The notes under the pieces were generated by a model. It was not told the origin of the DNA. It saw nothing but the letters and a program-made list of their open reading frames with translations, and did no database searches. A stretch of DNA of 34,054 bases, taken from NCBI GenBank assembly GCA_003427395.1, contig BFEA01000073.1, positions 3,826,677 to 3,860,730 on the forward strand. The letters are read 5' to 3'. Numbering within the stretch: position 1 is the stretch's first letter; every line of letters starts with the position of its first letter. Of the stretch, positions 9,430 through 19,960 are shown one piece after another. Position numbers and translations under genes: made by a program. The DNA comes from Chara braunii (taxonomy: Eukaryota; Streptophyta; Charophyceae; Charales; Characeae).

Positions 9430-11045
9430 CATAGGGTCAGCAAACCCAACTTATGGATGTGACTGACCTGCTAGTTTATATGACTAGGTCACACCAACTT
9501 ATGGTGCCCTAGCCTGGTAACACAAATATACGTACGCATAAAGACCAAACCACACCAACTTATGGTGTGACCAGTTTCTGCAAAACAACCGACATAAGGC
9601 GTATGATCGGGCCGCACAACCTTATGGTGAGGCTGGTCAGCCTGAACATTCGGCATACACATAGAACTGAACCTCCCAACTTATGGGGGTCAGCCTCTGC
9701 CTAACTAACGACAAAAGGCAAATGACTGGACACAACAACTTATGTTGTGCCCGGCCAGCCCAAACAGCTACATACGGCGTAGAGCCAGGCCACCCAACTT
9801 ATGGATAGTCCAACCTAGCCTAGACAAAGCCACTTGCGCGAACGACCGAACAACCTACAACTTATGCATTCGCCCAGCCCTTCGCAATACAACCATGCTC
9901 AACTTTATGGATATAAGGCCTAGAACTTACCACAACAACTTATGTTGTGATAAGCCTCTGTCTGAACAAATGACATAAGGCGTATAACCAGGGCGCATCA
10001 ACTCATGGTGAAACCTGATCAACCTAAACACTCTGCATACACAAAAGACTGAACCACCTCAACTTATGAGGGACTCAGCCTTTGCCTGAACAACGACAAA
10101 AGGCATACGACCAGACACAACAACTTATGTTGTGTCTGGCTAAGCCCATACAATGACATATAGCATATGACTAGGCTACCCAACTTATGGATAGTCTAGC
10201 CCTGCCTAAAACAACAACCACCGCGTGTGACCGAACAACCCTCAACTTATGCGTTTGTCCGGCCTCCGCAACACAACTACATCAGATAAATAAGTTTCAC
10301 AACCAATTTCTTCCTTGAGACGAGTGATGAGGTCACCTCAACTCATGAGGATCCTCACCCAGACGCCAGTTATGTTTAGAAAGGGGAAAATATCCAAGCT
10401 TTATACAATTCTCTGCTTTGTGTTATCAAGGACATAGGACTGACTACCCAACTTATGGATGAGTCAGCGTGCCCAAAGTTACCACACCATTTTGTACTCT
10501 TAATCTTCTTTCCCCTCTGCTTTGTCTGCTACTGGTTTATATGGCTGGATCTCCCAACTCATGGCGCCCAGCCTGCCACGAATATACATAATAGGTAATT
10601 GTATCACCTTATATACTCTGATTCGCTTAGTGATGGCGGCTCATGACTTAACCACACCAACTTATTATTTGAACAGTCTCGCCTGAAACAGTGAAGCATA
10701 AGACTGAGTCATACCAACTTATGGTGTGATCAACTTCTACCTAAACAATTGACGTAAGGCGTATGACCAGGTGCCACCAACTTATGGTGAGACTGGTCAG
10801 CCTAAACTTTCGGCATATACAAAGAACTGGACCACCTCAACTTATGAGGAGCCCAACCTTTGCCTGAACAAACGACGAAAGGCATATGACCAGACACAAC
10901 AACTTATGTTGTGCCTGGTCAGCTCATACAGTCACATACAGCATAGAACTAGGCTACCCAATTTATGGGTAACCTAGCCTGCCAAATAACAAATAAAACC
11001 AATGCGAAAGACTGAACAACCCGCAACAAATGCGTTCGCCCAACC
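9430..11045. repeat. Array of about 25 covarying hairpins with a shared AACTTAT loop
   Basis: Units recur roughly every 55-60 nt, with wider gaps between 10280 and 10650. Each has a left arm, the loop AACTTAT (variants AACTCAT, AATTTAT, AACCTTAT), and a right arm complementary to its own left arm. The best cases are 10111-10139 (CCAGACACAAC with GTTGTGTCTGG, 11 perfect pairs), 9926-9954, 10329-10356, 10888-10920 and 10949-10977 (CTAGG-C-TACCC with GGGTA-A-CCTAG). Arm sequences differ between units while pairing is kept: CACAAC/GTTGTG, CACACC/GGTGTG, TACCC/GGGTA, CCTC/GAGG. Spacers often contain ACATAAGGC(G/A)TATGACC, whose CATAAG is complementary to the loop CTTATG. A few units (9899, 10652, 11009) are decayed. 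The array is not coding. Confidence 0.85.
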
Positions 11046-11821
11046 TCCGCCACATAATCACAGCTCTTGTGTTGTTTGAGTTCACTCCAATAATCTGATT
11101 TACATCAATACATAGTTGTTAATTTACTCTGCAAAAGAATCTTCTAAATTCAAACAAGTAAAGAAAAATAGTTATCTTTTCCAGTCATACTTCCAGTCAG
11201 GCTAATAGCAATACGATAATATAGTTTAATGATAGGATCACACGCGTAAATCGAGGGTTATACCTGAGTGTTCCCTGCCTCCAGAACCCCGCCTGGGCTC
11301 CGGCAGAGCTCCCGCAATCGGTGGGGCAACCTGCCACAGAGGCCTTGGCGCAGACCTACGGGTTGCAATCCCGCCTGCTGCCTTCCTCTCGTAACCTCGG
11401 ACCAGACTGAGAATAAGAAGGGTAGAGGTAGATAGATTAGACTCTCAAGATACAAGAGTGGGACAACTCAACTCACAATGAGAGGGTCTTGAAGTCTGGA
11501 ATCTCATGAGGGCCCCGCAATGGCAGCCAATGAAACGCAGTGCGAACGCAACAGTCTGATCATCACTGATGTGCAGAGTAACAACCCCCTAAAGAATCTC
11601 AAAACTGCAGCAGTAACCTTTTGCAGTCTCCCTCGGCCAGCCCTGTCACTTGTATGTAGCACGGAACAACTTCCAGCCCAGTGACGGTGCCCAGCAAGTG
11701 AGTCAGTACTTTGTACGGCAGTAACTCTTAGTTGCGAGCCGTGTCCTGCCCTCTGCAGTATGCTGCGAGGAGCACCGCCGAGTACAACGGTGGTGCACAG
11801 CAGTGGACCCCCTGGCTTGCG

Positions 11822-12030
11822 GCAGCAGTCCAGTTGAAAAGAGGCACAACTGGGGTATACTGTTGCAGCAGCCCCACAGTAGCTCAAAACTGGCTCAGCC
11901 AACACACAGTCGATAGTCGTCTGACGATCCTCCAGACTGCAGTAATAGCCTCCTGCTGTAAAGGGGAACAACCTGGTATACTGCTGCAGCAGTCCCACAA
12001 CTGCTCAAATCAGTCTCAAACGTACCCAGT
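11822..12030. repeat. 121-bp tandem repeat, CAG-rich part of left LTR
   Basis: GGCACAACTGGGGTATACTG (11843) and GGAACAACCTGGTATACTGC (11964) begin two imperfect copies, both followed by GCAGCAG(C/T)CCCACA and GCTCAAA. The surrounding 11.6-12.3 kb is rich in CAG and CTG triplets, which produces long accidental frames on both strands. Confidence 0.7.
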
Positions 12031-12984
12031 CCGCCACGACAGCCCTTTGGTGATAGAGAACAGTCACCACAACAACAGCCTACAATGCACATGGCAGCGG
12101 CCATCACAGTTCCTGCAGCCGCTGCCCGTGGTAACAGCAGTTCCAGTTTCTTCCAAGCTGACAACCTCAGCCATAGCCACAACAAACCACCCCCTGATTC
12201 TACAACCAGCGGCTGGGATGCTACACAGTGGTGACACAAAGCTGCATGAGCAGGGGTTTAACTACAGCATCAGAATTGTTCAATAGAATACACGACGTAA
12301 CTCAGTCCATGCATCTCGAGTGCACAACCAAGCCTTTAGCCAACACAGATCGTAGGAAGCCATCATTCCCCACTACACAGCCAAATACACAGCTCGCCAA
12401 CCACATATCGAAGGCACAGCAAGGAAAGCAACAATCAAAACATCAATAGACTGGTTTTTACTAATCAGCTAGAACCTGTGCCCAGCACAGTCTGTACTCC
12501 CGCGACGTCAACAATCGTAGGACACAGTAGCTGCAGTAGTAGGACACTGTAAAGAGTCCTGCTTACTTGGTCAGACCTACAGTGTTATGCACGAACTGAC
12601 CCGTACTGGCTGTTAATTCAAATTTGGCTACAGTCAAAAGGCTCTGTGCACTGGACAGTACAGGGACAACCCCACAACTGCGGAATGCTCCGATTGTCCT
12701 GTCGTCCCCCTTTTTTCATCTATTTTAGCCTGATATTGCGCCGCTTCACTAGTCAAAGCAGCCGCCTGATCCGTATGTAATTTGCAGTTGGCTCATGCCT
12801 CTCCGGTCGACGAATTAACAGATGTCACGACCTGTCTCTCGTGTACTCAAGTCAACCCGAGGACGGCGCACTGATGTAACAGTTCAACTTCCAGTCCTGT
12901 GGCAACCTTCCCACTACTACACGACCAGGTGCAGCGCTTCTGACCTCAAGCTACCATGTGCAGCTCCAGCCAGCCAAGTAAACC

Positions 12985-13059
<75 letters not shown>

Positions 13060-13060
13060 T
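12985..13060. repeat. CT dinucleotide microsatellite
   Basis: About 75 bp of CT with one TT interruption near 13001. It is purine-rich on the element's sense strand. It lies just beyond the last base comparable with the right LTR, so whether it is inside the LTR or in the polypurine region cannot be decided here. Confidence 0.9.
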
Positions 13061-13762
13061 CCTATGCACATGCCATCACCTCGGAGGGGACTTACAGTGA
13101 TCTTTTGGACGAGAGGGAGACGTCTATGAAACAACAAAAGGCCGCGAACAGCACGGTCGTGATCATCGGCCAAATGCCATGGCACTGATGAGCACCACTC
13201 AGATCGAGAGGTCGTCCACACGAATAAGCCCCAACAACTGTGCGAGGACCATGCCAACGCAGTTGTGACGGACGTGACCAGCCAGAAGACCTTGATGTTC
13301 ACTACGGGGAGAGCCAAGCGGATCGCGGAAATTAGCTGGATCCGATTCGTAGGACCACAAGATCTGCCGCGTCAAGACCGGATGTCATTCAAATGTACTG
13401 CGAGCAGCACCAATCTGCCATACTGCCCTCCGCCAGAACATACAAGATGAGGAATCTGATGAAGCTGGTGTAAAAACGCAGGAAATTTCGTCACTCCGAT
13501 TTCTTTCGGTATCTGTTCCAAGCGCAGCGCAGCCTCCGACTCACACAACAGTGAAACGGATATCCTGCTGCAGAATCTAACTATATCATTGGATTCGTAG
13601 TGCATCAAAACCTCAGATTAGGCTCTTATTTCGCTTAAATCCATTGAGAATTGAGCGAGATAAAGCCCTATCAAATCTTGTCTTCCGTTTTTACCTTTTC
13701 GTCCGACTCCCCCGCGCAACCACTTCCTTCCACTCCCCTTCCTTCCAGCACTACCGCGCACA

Positions 13763-13780
13763 CTTTTTCTCTTCCCTCTC
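13763..13780 (-). other. Candidate polypurine tract next to the 3' LTR
   Basis: On the sense (minus) strand this is an 18-nt purine run, GAGAGGGAAGAGAAAAAG, followed at once by TGTGCGCGG, which would be an LTR start beginning TGT against the ACA at the far end. If correct, the LTR would be 7076-13762 (6.69 kb). Other purine runs nearby compete with it. Confidence 0.3.
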
Positions 13781-13979
13781 GCTAACTACTAACTCTCTTC
13801 TCAATCTACTAACAACGCTTGACTCGGCCTGTCTCAAAAACCCAGGTTAGCACCTTCTCCTGCCAAAATTCGTCAAGGAACAAGCATGCTGTGGCCTTTC
13901 TTCTTTGCCATAGCTTCTAGCTCCACGTTATTTTTCCCCTCCTTCGAACGCACCTGACGCAGAATTACGTCCAGGTTCA

Positions 13980-13997
13980 TTCTCCCCTTTTCTTTTT
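13980..13997 (-). other. Alternative candidate polypurine tract
   Basis: On the minus strand AAAAAGAAAAGGGGAGAA is followed by TGAACCTGG. Under this reading the LTR would end at 13979 (6.90 kb). Only the inner end of the right LTR, outside the window, can decide. Confidence 0.25.
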
Positions 13998-14699
13998 GTT
14001 GTTGCTGCCCTCTTCCTCACGTACTAACAAATCTACTTACTAATATCAGGAACTAACCCCATAATCCGACTTGCAGCTACTAAAACCCCCCTTTTAGCAT
14101 CCTCCCTTGCCCAAATCCACCCACTAACGAGTGAAAAAAACTCTTCCCCTTCTTTTCGTTTTTGCTTCCTCCATAGCTGCGCGCTGTCTCTGATGCTTGC
14201 CCCGATCAATCTGCTAGCTTAACACCAAAACTGACACTCCCATCACATTCGCCTTGCCCCAAAACCCCAAGATCGACGTCTGATTCGCATGATTTCGTTC
14301 AGGAGTGAGCGAACTAGATCATTTTGAGTTTTCTTCTCCCCCTTTCTTCTCCATCCCCGTCTTTATCTTCATCCTCTTCACTTCCTCCTCATTCTCCCTC
14401 CTCGCTGACCTTGCTCCTAACGCAGCCCACCGTTTCTGATTGCTACCAATGGGAGAAACCGCAATCCCTCCATAAAAAAATTGCAGGCGATACTCCCACC
14501 TTTTTATACTCTCCTACCCACTCTACTCCAGCCTCGTGGCACTCTATGCCTTTCCTTATTCTAACGAATCCAGACTACCCCCTAGTCCCCAATCGTGCTG
14601 AAGGTTATGTAACAAAAACTGAATGTCTGGACTGAGGGTATATTCGCAAGAGTGTTATATTAACAAAATCTAAATGAATGTGGCGGCCATCACGTCTAG

Positions 14700-14820
14700 A
14701 GCTTAGTACAAAAAAAAAACAAAAAAAACAGGTTCGTAGTGCTTTGCTCCCCTGTTTTCAGCCGAGCTCCAACTCAGGCCTGTACTTCAGCAGCTCGACA
14801 TGTACCAACTGAACTAAGCC
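14700..14820 (-). repeat. tRNA-like (possible SINE) unit 1
   Basis: On the minus strand TAGTTCAGTTGG (14816-14805) fits the Pol III A-box consensus at 11 of 12 positions, and AGTTGGAGCTC (14774-14764) is a weak B box about 40 nt downstream. A T-rich end (T8, G, T10) follows. It aligns with unit 2: both share GGTAC, CTGCTGAA, TAC and GGAGCT in register. Confidence 0.4.
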
Positions 14821-15254
14821 TATTGATACCCTTGCCAACCCCAGAACCAGCACCTGGGCTGTGTCCCAACCTGGGACAAAAGGGTATATATGTAAAGAAC
14901 AAATAGAAAAATAATAAAATAGACAATAAAATAAAACAGCCAAACGGGGAACGGTTTTATGTGACCAGCGGTACATAGCCTCTGCGCTGGTGCCTGCTGG
15001 TCCTCACCCTGCCAGTTACAGTTCACTGTCTCACGGTTCCCTGCAGGTAGGCTCACATTCATACCTCTCATTGCTCGCCGCAGGCTGAGCTTAGCGGGCG
15101 GTGCATCCTCTGGCCACAACTGCCCAGGCCTGTTCCACCACGTCGCGGATCCTAAAGGTAAAAGCAGATNTTCACATGGGAACTGCCAAAGGCCGACGTG
15201 GGGAGTGGTCCTATGTGACCGGCCGCTGCGGCCTGCGGCCCCCCTCCGCCCCGG

Positions 15255-15646
15255 CATAGTTCACCGTCTTTCTGGTCCCCACGCCACGCTCGTACTGCNA
15301 CCNCGAACCTGCAAAATATGCGGATTTTGAGGTCGGCTAAATTGAGGTCTTTCACATGGTTTGGATCATACGCTGCACCTTTTCCAGTGGGACGCTGCCC
15401 TGGCCGTCTGCAGCAAAACAAAACAACCTGGTCCTTTGCTGCCCACACNGCATAGTTCACCGTCTTTCTGGTCCCCACGCCACGCTCGTACTGCGACCAC
15501 GAACCTGCAAAATATGCGGATTTTGAGGTCGGCTAAATTGAGGTCTTTCACATGGTTTGGATCATACGCTGCACCTTTTCCAGTGGGACGCTGCCCTGGC
15601 CGTCTGCAGCAAAACAAAACAACCTGGTCCTTTGCTGCCCACACAG
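15255..15646. repeat. Two tandem copies of a 196-bp unit, identical except at Ns
   Basis: 15255-15450 and 15451-15646 both start CATAGTTCACCGTCTTTCTG; the only differences are the Ns in the first copy. A more diverged relative of the start lies near 15020 (GTTCACTGTCTCACGGTTCC). It is either a very recent duplication or an assembly artefact; Ns at the copy differences make the latter a real possibility. Confidence 0.9.
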
Positions 15647-15659
15647 CACCTCCCTCACA

Positions 15660-15800
15660 AGGTTCTAAAGTATATATATATTTATTTATTTTATTGATGT
15701 CCCGAAGGTCCATAGAAAAAACCACAATGAGGCTGCATAAAACCAGCTCCACGGTGGGATCGGTATTTCAGCAGTTCAATGGAGTACCCACCGAGCTGGG
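15660..15800 (-). repeat. tRNA-like (possible SINE) unit 2
   Basis: On the minus strand CAGCTCGGTGGG (15798-15787) fits the A box at 10 of 12 positions, and a partial B box containing CGATCCC lies at 15766-15756. The unit ends in an AT-rich tail of AAATAAATA and TATATA type. It is similar to unit 1 at 14700-14820. Confidence 0.4.
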
Positions 15801-16059
15801 CTCTTGAGCTCCAGCCGGCCCCATAGACTAGTGCCGCCCCCCGTCCTGAATGGGAAACATAAAAAAAATAAAATATTAGTAAAATTCTATAAATAGAAGT
15901 AAAAACACGGATAGGGGAGGAGAACCGTTAGTACTTAGTCTTCAGTCCTACCTCCCGGACCCGCGGCCGGGTCCCCTCAGCAAAACTAAGTGGGATAGTC
16001 CCGTGGGACTCTCAACCCCTTAGTTCACTCCCAAGTACGCTCCTCCGCTGCCCCAATGC

Positions 16060-16130
16060 TGGTTGTTGGCCTCGATCCCGGGATCCGCCTGGTGAAAACT
16101 CAATGATGTAACCTAAAGGGCTAAGCCCAA
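16060..16130 (-). repeat. tRNA-like (possible SINE) unit 3
   Basis: On the minus strand TAGCCCTTTAGG (16123-16112; about 10 of 12 A-box positions) is followed 45 nt on by GGATCGAGGCC (16078-16068; 9 of 11 B-box positions). The spacing suits an internal Pol III promoter, but no complete tRNA cloverleaf can be drawn. Confidence 0.4.
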
Positions 16131-17039
16131 GCCTGAATTGGGTGCGGGTTACCCTGTATATGAATTGCATGGTCAACCAGCCTGGGCCTGCAGGTGGTGC
16201 CCCAGGCCGTTTCTTGGCCTGTCCTTCAACCCCGTGACCCTGCACACGTGTCGTGCTGGCCTATCCCCTCCACCCTGGCCTTGTGGGGTCTTGCTCTGAT
16301 ATCTCGAAGGTAGGTGTCGCCCAACTCACAGCGTACGTTGCCTCTACCTGCCATGATTGCGGCATGTGGCCTTCATAGCCTGCCGCAGCCGACTTTCTAT
16401 CGCCGCCTTGCCGGAAAAACCACGACACTTGTCTCCACTAGACTATGTTCGCATTGCCTTCCCTCTTACTCCTCCGATGGCTCCGACCTCTGGCTAGTAT
16501 TTAGCATAGCTCTAGTGTCCACACCCTCCTTACTGTGTAGTCTCAAAGGCGCCGTTTTTCAGCGAGTCAACGAAACCTCACCACCGTAAACCTACTGACC
16601 AGCTCCATGCTGACCGTGACTTCGTTGGTGACCGCAGGACTGTGGTCCACGAGGCTTGGTCAAAAAATTCCCACGGCTGCTGACGGCTAGCTACTTACGC
16701 ACGCCCACAAAGTGCATGCTCACACACTCTCTAATCAAGCTATGCCTACGTCTGCCGCACCCGACTTCCAAGAGTCAGTTGCGGCTGGCCGACCTATATG
16801 CCATCTTCTCAAGTATCATCTTGATCGCACCTTCTGCGAGGTGCACGAAGCACGCACAATTACCTTGGTAAGGGTAATGGTGCCGACAGTTTTCCGGACC
16901 CTATTAAGCGACGTCCCCGTCGGGCCGGTCAGATCAAAGGTTATAAAAAGTTCAAATCACATCTTGCTGACAAGGAAGTTGACCAATCCTGTTAGCCGGC
17001 TTGACTCTGTTTGACGTATTCTATCAGTCCATCCCCGTC

Positions 17040-17110
17040 ACGGTGTTCCACTGCCAGGGTTTCAACCTGGGTCTCCCACGTCCTGGCCTCGGACTCTGGG
17101 GATACTGTGT
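17040..17110 (-). repeat. tRNA-like T-arm remnant
   Basis: On the minus strand CCAGG, TTGAAAC, CCTGG (17070-17054) makes a 5-bp stem with a 7-nt loop, like a tRNA T-arm; GGTTGAAACCC resembles the B box. Upstream, GTCC and GGAC bracket a 7-nt loop as in an anticodon arm, but position 33 is not T. Probably another tRNA-derived fragment. Confidence 0.3.
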
Positions 17111-17179
17111 TCCGTACTACAGCGTAATGCCCGCTCTCAGGCAGTAGCTTGATAGTCCTCTCCCTTTGCCTTAGACATA

Positions 17180-18841
17180 TGCCGACTCACAGTTGGGTGT
17201 CCTATTTAGTCATCGTCCTGCAAGCAGGGTCATAACTTAGGACGCGGGCCCTAACCGAGACCTCTCTCAAATACGGGGCACCTTCAGTCCCCAAATTGGT
17301 AAGTACTACTAGTTCAAATATCCACTCATAAGGAATGCCCAACCTGGAATCTAACACAGGCAGCTTCTAAGTCTCCATCTTGGTCCACCGCAGAACGGTT
17401 GATCAAACCGAGTCCACGACCTACCCCGTTGTTGTATTAGCGGTAGTGCCCTCGTTGGTTGCGCAACGATAAGCAAATCTCTCTTACCTTGGCACCCCGA
17501 AGGGTCCCGACTGTTGACCTCATCGACCCCAATGACCTTCCCTCTAGTTAAACCTTTCCAGGCGGCCGACCTATTAGGACTTAACCTTTGGTGAGCCATG
17601 GTCCCGCTGCCAGGTTGCGCCAGCCAGCGGCCCTCGCTGGGAGTTAGGTTTTACAGTTCCAGCGATGCTAAGTATAGCCCCTTAGCCTGACCTCACATAA
17701 TATGTCCCTTAGACTGACTGCTTGTGGTCGGACCTTCTCTTTTTCACACAAAATGTACAAAGGATCACATACCAACTGCCCACGGAACGACGAGGAGGGA
17801 TAGTGCCTTTCTCACAAATCCACAAATAATTCCACAAGGTCGTGCCTTCCTTGGTTTGATCAGGGCAGGCAAGGTCACACGTCTTATAGGGACACCTTTC
17901 CAAAAATTTCGCCATAATTGCCAGAATTCCATTCATAATTCTCACAAAATTTCTGGTCTTTCCTTGTCCGACTTTTGCTTGCACACAAGATTTTTCATTA
18001 TCATCATCATAGCATTTCATCAGAGAGCTCTCTCATAATTCCAATTATGTACAGGAAGAACTCTACCGGGCATTGAGTTCCTTTCACATTTTGAATCACA
18101 CATAATGACACAACTCTCAGTTGTGACCTTCCATTCAACAACACTGTTTCATTTGGACTCTCGGTTTCCTCACATGTGATGTGTGTTCTCCTTCAACTGT
18201 ACTTAGTACCTCACCTGTAACAATGACAGGTAGTCCTAAGTTCAGAGAAAGGAGAGTGCAGATCAAACCATCATAACAACATCTCACAAAAGTCACGCAT
18301 ACATGGGCAAGTCCACAATTGATGTGAGCGTAGTATACCACACAAATCTCTATTAAGTTTGAGTCTTATATATACACAAGGAATATGGGGTTTGCAAAAT
18401 AGGCAAGACCCCTGTCACACTCAAAGAAGAATCAAAGTATAATACAAAGAAGTCAAAGATGTTCTGAACAGGTCAAAGTCCCGAATGTCCAAGTATCGAC
18501 ACACTCTGCACACCACTCACACTGCTCACACAAGTCTCACACATCCTACTCTGAAAGAGAAAGAAAGAAAATGTAACTCACACAAACACGTAATGTACAT
18601 AGTCTCAAAGAAAGAACAAAAATGATAGTCGAACTCACACTCAAGGTTATCTAATGTATAATCTGTCCTGAAGGTCTATAGTATTGACGGTAACATCTCA
18701 ATAATGGCCCTCACTACTGATATACATGGGTGTGATCCAATCCTCCATGTGTTCTCCTATATACAATCACCTACCAGTAGAGAGTCAGAGATGTTTTACT
18801 CATGCCAAGGTTTAGACCTTTCCGAACCCTAATGTCAAATC
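17180..18841. other. Non-coding stretch downstream of the 3' ORF
   Basis: No recognisable protein. Several short palindromes occur at 18.0-18.25 kb (CATAATT/AATTATG, CACAACT/AGTTGTG, ACCTGT/ACAGGT), without a shared loop. By position it is the 3' untranslated region of the element. Confidence 0.4.
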
Positions 18842-19960
18842 CTAGTCAATCATCACCTCACCTATCTGTCTGTACAACTGCATCCTACCACCATCTTGAG
18901 ACTTCTCAACCAAATTACCATTTCTATCCCTCCAAATCCTAGTGGATACTCTGGTAACAAACCCTCTCGCCTCATCCTCATAGAACTTGGGGCAATCATC
19001 AGAGAAGTGTTTGCCCTTCTTGCAGTAGAAACACTTCNCAGGCTTCTTCTGTGCCGTCTTCTCTTCTTCCTGCGAGAGTACTGAGGATGAAACTGCCGTA
19101 ACTTCGCTCGTAACCTCCTGCTGGGGAGTCTCAGATGGAGTGGGGCAGGCTGCTCTCTCCTCTGTCTGTCTCACTGGTCCACTCGCTCGAACTGCTGAAC
19201 CAGACCCTGTGGCCCATGAGCCCAACGCCTCCTCCAAGCCTACTGCCAAGGGCATATCCTGAGGCGTGGTAGACTCCTGACAAGTNTCCTGGCCTACTCT
19301 CTGCTCAGCCTCAACCTCGCTCCCCTGGACCATTTGCCCCTCAGCAACCATCTGATTGACAGGCAGTGCNCCCTCATCTCTCTCCATCTCTGCNTGCTGT
19401 GTNACATCCTGTCCCTNGCGAGCCTGCAGGAGTGCCAAGGTGGAAGGCATCTGCCATTCAGACTCCTCACTCTTGGCTTTCTCTTCCACGTGCACCTCCT
19501 GAGGCTGTAACATCTCTTTGTCTAACAATGGCACATCTTTTCTTTCCTGTAGATCAGCCTTTTCTTCCTCCTTCTGACTTTTGAAGGCTTCCTCTGCAGG
19601 TAGCTTCTTCATTTCAAATCCTTCGACCTCAGTCCAATCCACCAAAGTTGTGGGAGCCCTCTGCTCGCGCTTCGCTTCCAGCTCCTAAATTCTTTTCTTC
19701 CACTTTACCTCTTTTGCCTCGAAGGAAGCCTGTTGAGCCTGCAGGTAGGCCCTCAGAGCCTCGTTGACCTTGTCGAGGGTCTGGTTCACCTGCCTGATTG
19801 CCTCATTGCCAGCCCAAACCTTTTACAGCTCCACCTTCATTGCATCCAACTCGCGATCCTGTCTCTCCTGGTTCTCTTTCAGATCCCTAGTCTCCTGCTC
19901 CCATTCCACCCTCTGACCATAGGCCTTCTGAGCCACCTTGGTCAACCTCTCTCCAATCTT
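18842..19960 (-). CDS. 3' ORF, distal part: coiled coil and CCHC zinc knuckle
   Basis: It continues the frame of 21244-19961 after an in-frame TAG (19963-19961). Two further in-frame stops lie at 19825-19823 (TAA) and 19687-19685 (TAG); from 19645 the frame is open for 267 codons to TAG at 18842. The segment between the stops is Glu/Lys/Gln-rich and heptad-like, probably coiled coil. Near the C terminus is C-x2-C-x4-H-x4-C (CFYC, KKGK, H, FSDD, C; around 19035), a Gag-type nucleic-acid-binding knuckle, followed by a conserved-looking basic and aromatic tail. It contains no protease, RT or integrase. With the proximal part it would be one Gag-like protein of about 800 residues. Confidence 0.6.

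Larger units (their letters stand above)
7076..12947 (-). repeat. Left (3') long terminal repeat, minimum extent
   Basis: It matches 28171-34054 from the TGTCGAGC terminus to the window edge. The true inner end is not visible because the right copy is cut off; candidate ends next to purine-rich tracts are 13762 and 13979. In order it holds a structured block duplicated at 7596-7890 and 8230-8534, the TTTCGGCAG motif repeats, the AACTTAT hairpin array, and a CAG-rich segment with 121-bp repeats. At 5.87 kb or more it is at the extreme of known LTR lengths. Relative to the right copy it has 433 bp more at 10211-10643 and lacks about 470 bp at about 8870. Open frames inside (up to 184 codons) lie in repeats and look accidental. 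Confidence 0.9.
13061..14640. other. Unassigned stretch at or beyond the inner end of the left LTR
   Basis: No domain is recognisable. The plus-strand frame at 13265-13450 (61 codons) is short and unfamiliar. From 13.68 kb on the plus strand is strongly pyrimidine-rich, with several runs that on the element's sense strand are polypurine tracts, the feature expected next to a 3' LTR. Confidence 0.35.

Noticed and set aside
9430-11045. CRISPR-like array (regular short repeats with spacers)
   Set aside because: Repeats are imperfect hairpins with variable stems and similar, not unique, spacers; no cas genes; the setting is a eukaryotic LTR.
9430-11045. tRNA anticodon-loop or tRNA genes in the 7-nt loop hairpins
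   Set aside because: On the plus strand the loop lacks T at position 33; on the minus strand it has T33 but not a purine at 37. No D-arm or T-arm accompanies the hairpins.
11504-12286. Overlapping frames of 164 and 184 codons on opposite strands
   Set aside because: They lie in CAG-rich LTR repeat sequence; the right LTR has the equivalents shortened by substitutions, which does not suggest protein conservation.
12946-13317. 123-codon frame with long Arg-Glu repeat
   Set aside because: Produced by the CT microsatellite on the opposite strand.
13180-13500. Hammerhead ribozyme cores (CTGATGA at about 13188 and about 13455)
   Set aside because: The first lacks a following CGAAAC. The second has GAAA but no closing G-C pair of stem II and no plausible stems I and III.
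18000-18260. A third hairpin array downstream of the 3' ORF
   Set aside because: Several short palindromes occur, but without a common loop, spacing or spacer motif.
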